Of a stretch of DNA of 64,000 nucleotides, positions 61,192 to 64,000 are shown piece by piece. The stretch spans positions 620,001 through 684,000 of the forward strand of contig NZ_OY782763.1 in assembly GCF_963678225.1 (NCBI RefSeq), read 5' to 3'. Position numbers and translations under genes: made by a program. This DNA is from an uncultured Cohaesibacter sp. (GTDB lineage: Bacteria; Pseudomonadota; Alphaproteobacteria; Rhizobiales; Cohaesibacteraceae). The notes under the pieces were generated by a model. It was not told where the DNA came from. It worked only from the letters and a program-made list of their open reading frames with translations, and searched no databases. How positions within the stretch are numbered: position 1 is the stretch's first letter; every line of letters begins with the position of its first letter.

Positions 61192-63306
61192 ATGAAAAAA
61201 TTAGGCACAAACTTTGATGATTTATTGATTGGAACATCTGGTAACGATGCCCTGTATGGATTGGATGGTGACGATACCCTGACCGGCAGTAGTGGCAATG
61301 ATTTGCTGATCGGAGGAGCCGGTAACGATGAAATCATCGGCGGCACTGGAAACGACATCATACTGGGTGACAACCATGTACACAGCGATAGCATCATCGC
61401 TAACTTTCGGCAAAACAATTATAGCTACTCTCTCGAGGAGAGCTCAGACAAGATCGACGGCGGAGATGGAAATGACATTATTGTTTCTTCGTTGAATGAA
61501 TATACCGATGTAGATGCCGGTGCTGGGGACGACATAATCTACTCCTATGGTTCGGTCGATGCTGGAAATGGTGACGACACCATATTCGTATACGAATTCT
61601 CCGACGGCTATGATATCGATGCCGGGTCTGGCAGCGATACAATCATTTTCAACGGCTCTGCCAGAGCGTCAGGGGCTACTGGAGCTTGGGAGGATGGTGA
61701 AACAGATCGTTTCATAATCAACGGAGATTTTAAAGGAGACATCACAATTGATGGCATTGACCCGTCCGGAGACATCATCGAGTTCAACGGTGTTTCCGAT
61801 ATCAACTCGGCAAGTGACCTCGAAGGACGGATACAAGTCGTAGCTGGCTGGGGCTATTACAAGACAACGATATTGATCGACGCAGATACCAGCATTGAAA
61901 TTATGTATATCGGCTCGGTCCAACCCAACATCACCTACCAGTTCAATCAAACAGACATTGCAGCTTTGGAGCCCGATTGGGTATCCCTGCTAAGCAACAC
62001 AAACCAGTATCTTTCTGTCCTTGACGACTCAACAGTAACGGATGTCGCTCAACCTCGTTTTTCATATGTCGATGACCTTGTAACGGTGATCAATGCCAAT
62101 ATTACGTGGCATGCCTTGGGGGGCAACGATACGGTTCATGGCACAGAAACAGCCAATACTATATTTGGAGATCGTGGCAATGACATCCTATATGGGAACA
62201 ATGGTGGAGATTCCTTGTATGGCGGCGCCGGGCTTGATCGCCTCTTGGGTCAGGCTGGAGATGACAAACTCTTCGGCGGCCTTGGTGCGGATGTGCTGAA
62301 TGGCGGTGCAGGCAATGACCGTCTGTTTGGTAACCAGCATGGTGACACGCTGATTGGTGGTCTTGGCAATGACTTGCTCAATGGCGGCATTGGTGCCGAC
62401 ACCATGGCGGGCAACCAGGGCAACGATACCTATATCGTTGACAATGTGGGAGACAAGGTCAGTGAGGCGGCGGGCCAGGGCATTGATCTGGTCAAAAGCA
62501 CGGTCAGCTTCTCCTTGAAAGCTCATAGTCAGAATATCGAAGCCCTGACCCTTCTGGGCAATCAGGCCATTGACGGTACGGGCAATGGCTTGGGCAATGC
62601 CATCACCGGCAACATGAAAGACAATGTGCTGAACGGCCTGTTCGGCAATGATACGCTGACAGGGCGCGGCGGCAACGACACGCTGAATGGCGGCTTCGGC
62701 AATGACATTCTCAATGGTGGTTTTGGCGACGATATCCTTAATGGTGGCAAGGGCAATGACAAGCTCTATGCCTCCAATGGCAATGACAAACTGAACGGAC
62801 ATCAAGGCGCGGACAGTCTCAATGGCGGCCTTGGCAACGACATCCTGAACGGTGGGGGTGGCAACGATATCCTCAACGGTCATGGCGGTAACGACACTCT
62901 CATTGGCGCCCTCGGCTGGGACAAGCTTTTTGGTGGCGCTGGAGCGGACAGTTTCACGGGAGGTCTCGGAGCCGACGCCATGTTTGCTGGCGCTGACAAT
63001 GCCGTTGATCGCTTCTTTTTCAATTCTATCAACGACAGCAAGGCTGGCGCGGTACATGACAAGATCGCCCAGTTCGATAGCGGCGAAGATGTGCTTGATC
63101 TCTCCGGGATCGATGCCAACAGCACAGCAAATGGCGATCAGTCCTTCGCCTTTGCAGGTACGACCGCTGCGGCTCATTCTATCTGGTTGGAAAATGACGG
63201 ATCGGATCTGCTGGTCTTTGCCGATGTGAATGGCGATGCCGTGGCTGATTTCGAGATCCAGATGGTCAATACATCCTCGCTGGTGGAAGGCGATTTCGTG
63301 CTTTAG
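61192..63306 (+). CDS. RTX calcium-binding repeat protein (probable type I secretion substrate)
   Basis: 704 residues. Glycine/aspartate nonapeptide repeats (GGxGxDxLx) form three blocks: about residues 8-55 ('GNDALYGLDGDDTLTGSSGN'), about 308-400 and about 480-595 ('GNDILNGGFGDDILNGGKGN'). Between the first two is a 250-residue unique segment ('GDGNDIIVSSLNEYTDVDAG' and onward) of unknown fold. The blocks are joined by a 'NDTYIVDNVGDKVSEAAGQG' linker with 'QNIEALTLLGNQAIDGTGN'. The C-terminus ('FDSGEDVLDLSGIDANSTAN' ... 'VNTSSLVEGDFVL') resembles the serralysin-type secretion domain and ends in a hydrophobic tail, as expected for type I export. No protease zinc motif or other catalytic domain was found and no transporter gene is adjacent. 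ATG 61192 is preferred to an upstream in-frame start. Confidence 0.85.
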   Translation: MKKLGTNFDDLLIGTSGNDALYGLDGDDTLTGSSGNDLLIGGAGNDEIIGGTGNDIILGDNHVHSDSIIANFRQNNYSYSLEESSDKIDGGDGNDIIVSSLNEYTDVDAGAGDDIIYSYGSVDAGNGDDTIFVYEFSDGYDIDAGSGSDTIIFNGSARASGATGAWEDGETDRFIINGDFKGDITIDGIDPSGDIIEFNGVSDINSASDLEGRIQVVAGWGYYKTTILIDADTSIEIMYIGSVQPNITYQFNQTDIAALEPDWVSLLSNTNQYLSVLDDSTVTDVAQPRFSYVDDLVTVINANITWHALGGNDTVHGTETANTIFGDRGNDILYGNNGGDSLYGGAGLDRLLGQAGDDKLFGGLGADVLNGGAGNDRLFGNQHGDTLIGGLGNDLLNGGIGADTMAGNQGNDTYIVDNVGDKVSEAAGQGIDLVKSTVSFSLKAHSQNIEALTLLGNQAIDGTGNGLGNAITGNMKDNVLNGLFGNDTLTGRGGNDTLNGGFGNDILNGGFGDDILNGGKGNDKLYASNGNDKLNGHQGADSLNGGLGNDILNGGGGNDILNGHGGNDTLIGALGWDKLFGGAGADSFTGGLGADAMFAGADNAVDRFFFNSINDSKAGAVHDKIAQFDSGEDVLDLSGIDANSTANGDQSFAFAGTTAAAHSIWLENDGSDLLVFADVNGDAVADFEIQMVNTSSLVEGDFVL

Positions 63307-63324
63307 ACACAAGAAATAAAACCA

Positions 63325-63353
63325 GTCCGGACTTGGATCACTCAAGTCCGGAC
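63325..63353 (+). terminator. Strong hairpin after the RTX gene
   Basis: GTCCGGACTTG (63325-63335) and CAAGTCCGGAC (63343-63353) form a perfect 11-bp stem with a 7-nt loop, 18 nt after the stop codon. Only a weak T content follows (AATTATG), so it may terminate poorly or act as a 3'-end stabiliser. Confidence 0.6.
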
Positions 63354-63472
63354 AATTATGGCGCCAAAAGCTTTTGGCGAGATGCGAGCCCGTGACCTTC
63401 CAAGCATTTGCGCTCTGGCCTGGATCTGCTACCTTTATAAATAGTGTTGTTCATCCCTAGAGGCATTGTTTC

Positions 63473-64000
63473 ATGGCTATGGAAATTGTCCCCACGGCTT
63501 TCCTTGCGCAAAAAAGTGCCGAACAATCCCTGCTCAAAATTCTGAGCAATAACCAGCCGCAACAAGCCCGCGTTCAGTCAGCCTTAAAACTACCTTCCGG
63601 GGAAACACAAATCAAACTCAGCGCAAGCGGTCAAACACTGGATCTCAAGATTGATTCTCAGGCCGCGACGCAGGTGAAACCAGGCACCACAGTCCTGTTG
63701 CAAACAATCCAGACCCCGGATGGCCCACGCCTGGCGATCAGTCAACTTTCCCCCGAAGCGTCAGCGCAAAATAAACCGGCAGCTTCCGCAAAAGACAGCC
63801 TAACCAATCCAACGCCGCCCTCCTCCAATACGCAACCAGCCCAACAACCAGTAGCCAAATCAGGCGCAGAGCCTGCCTTAGTGATGCGCCCAGCAACAAC
63901 CACCTCGCAAAGCTCTGCCCCGAACACGCAACAAGGTCCCTACGGTGCAGCACAGGTTTCCGCGCCATCTGTTGCGTCAACGCTATCAGCGTCTGGCAAC
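63473..64000 (+). CDS. Possible FliK-like flagellar hook-length protein, N-terminal part (cut by window edge)
   Basis: Open frame from ATG 63473 to the end of the window, 176 codons with no stop. The first 100 residues look folded ('MAMEIVPTAFLAQKSAEQSL', 'LKLPSGETQIKLSASGQTLD', 'TVLLQTIQTPDGPRLAISQL'). They are followed by a Pro/Gln/Ser/Thr-rich low-complexity stretch ('SAQNKPAASAKDSLTNPTPP', 'SSNTQPAQQPVAKSGAEPAL'). FliK proteins in this class have this pattern with the conserved domain at the C-terminus, which lies outside the window, so the assignment is tentative. The Pro/Gln-rich part could equally be the linker of another secreted protein. Confidence 0.55.
   Translation, partial: MAMEIVPTAFLAQKSAEQSLLKILSNNQPQQARVQSALKLPSGETQIKLSASGQTLDLKIDSQAATQVKPGTTVLLQTIQTPDGPRLAISQLSPEASAQNKPAASAKDSLTNPTPPSSNTQPAQQPVAKSGAEPALVMRPATTTSQSSAPNTQQGPYGAAQVSAPSVASTLSASGN

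Noticed and set aside
62140-63100. Repeated DNA that might be mistaken for a CRISPR array or tandem repeat
   Set aside because: The repeats are imperfect, in frame, and encode GGxGxDxLx calcium-binding nonapeptides of the RTX protein.
62188-63345. Minus-strand ORF opposite the RTX gene
   Set aside because: A reverse translation of glycine/aspartate repeats gives Ala/Val/Ile-rich repeats; a shadow with no independent support.

Overview
The window comes from an alphaproteobacterium, most likely a marine-type Hyphomicrobiales (a Cohaesibacter-like lineage is my best guess, from gene content only). Pointers are the ATP12-type F1 assembly chaperone, split pccA/pccB genes, a lone FliN/SpoA protein, an alpha operon without rpsD, and the folP-folB-folK order. 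Most of the window is housekeeping DNA. The accessory parts are the left end (about 1-8 kb), a two-gene insertion near 56.7-57.5 kb, and the right end (about 60.5-64 kb).

Region 1 (1-7.9 kb): an autoinducer-2 (Lsr) uptake and processing locus. On the minus strand are lsrF, lsrA and lsrC, with lsrC running off the left edge. Divergent from them are lsrR (repressor) and lsrK (AI-2 kinase), which overlap, then a small cupin and a pyridoxal-kinase-like pdxY gene broken by a one-base frameshift. The 350-bp divergent region carries several symmetrical motifs that look like operators.

Region 2 (8-24.4 kb): mixed metabolism. It holds an AEC-type permease, tRNA-Leu(GAG), a lone FliN-like protein, lipB, pccA and pccB (acyl-CoA carboxylase subunits, placed apart), folP-folB-folK, an FMN reductase and a two-TM potassium channel. 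A compact minus-strand run follows: Do-type protease, rarA, crcB, an RluC-type pseudouridine synthase, a HAD phosphatase and ATP12. A low-GC four-helix membrane protein of unknown function sits at its upstream end.

Region 3 (24.4-43.5 kb, all minus strand): the str, S10, spc and alpha ribosomal clusters in one uninterrupted series, from rpsL-rpsG-fusA-tuf through rpsJ ... secY-adk to rpsM-rpsK-rpoA-rplQ. Several intergenic stem-loops and two good promoter candidates can be seen.

Region 4 (43.5-59.3 kb, mostly minus): a DUF1566-like exported protein, rpoC, rpoB, rplL, rplJ, rplA, rplK, nusG, secE and tRNA-Trp. Then comes a divergent cupin/AsnC-type regulator pair, a second, nearly identical tuf, and tRNA-Gly and tRNA-Tyr. 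The pair interrupts what is otherwise the classic tRNA-tuf-secE-nusG-rplKAJL-rpoBC order.

Region 5 (59.5-64 kb): rlmB, a small exported protein, a 704-residue RTX calcium-binding protein (probable type I secretion substrate), and the start of a proline/glutamine-rich protein that may be a FliK-like hook-length protein and is cut by the window edge.

I found no CRISPR array, insertion sequence, prophage or rRNA gene. The long ORFs opposite rpoB, rpoC and fusA look like codon-bias shadows.
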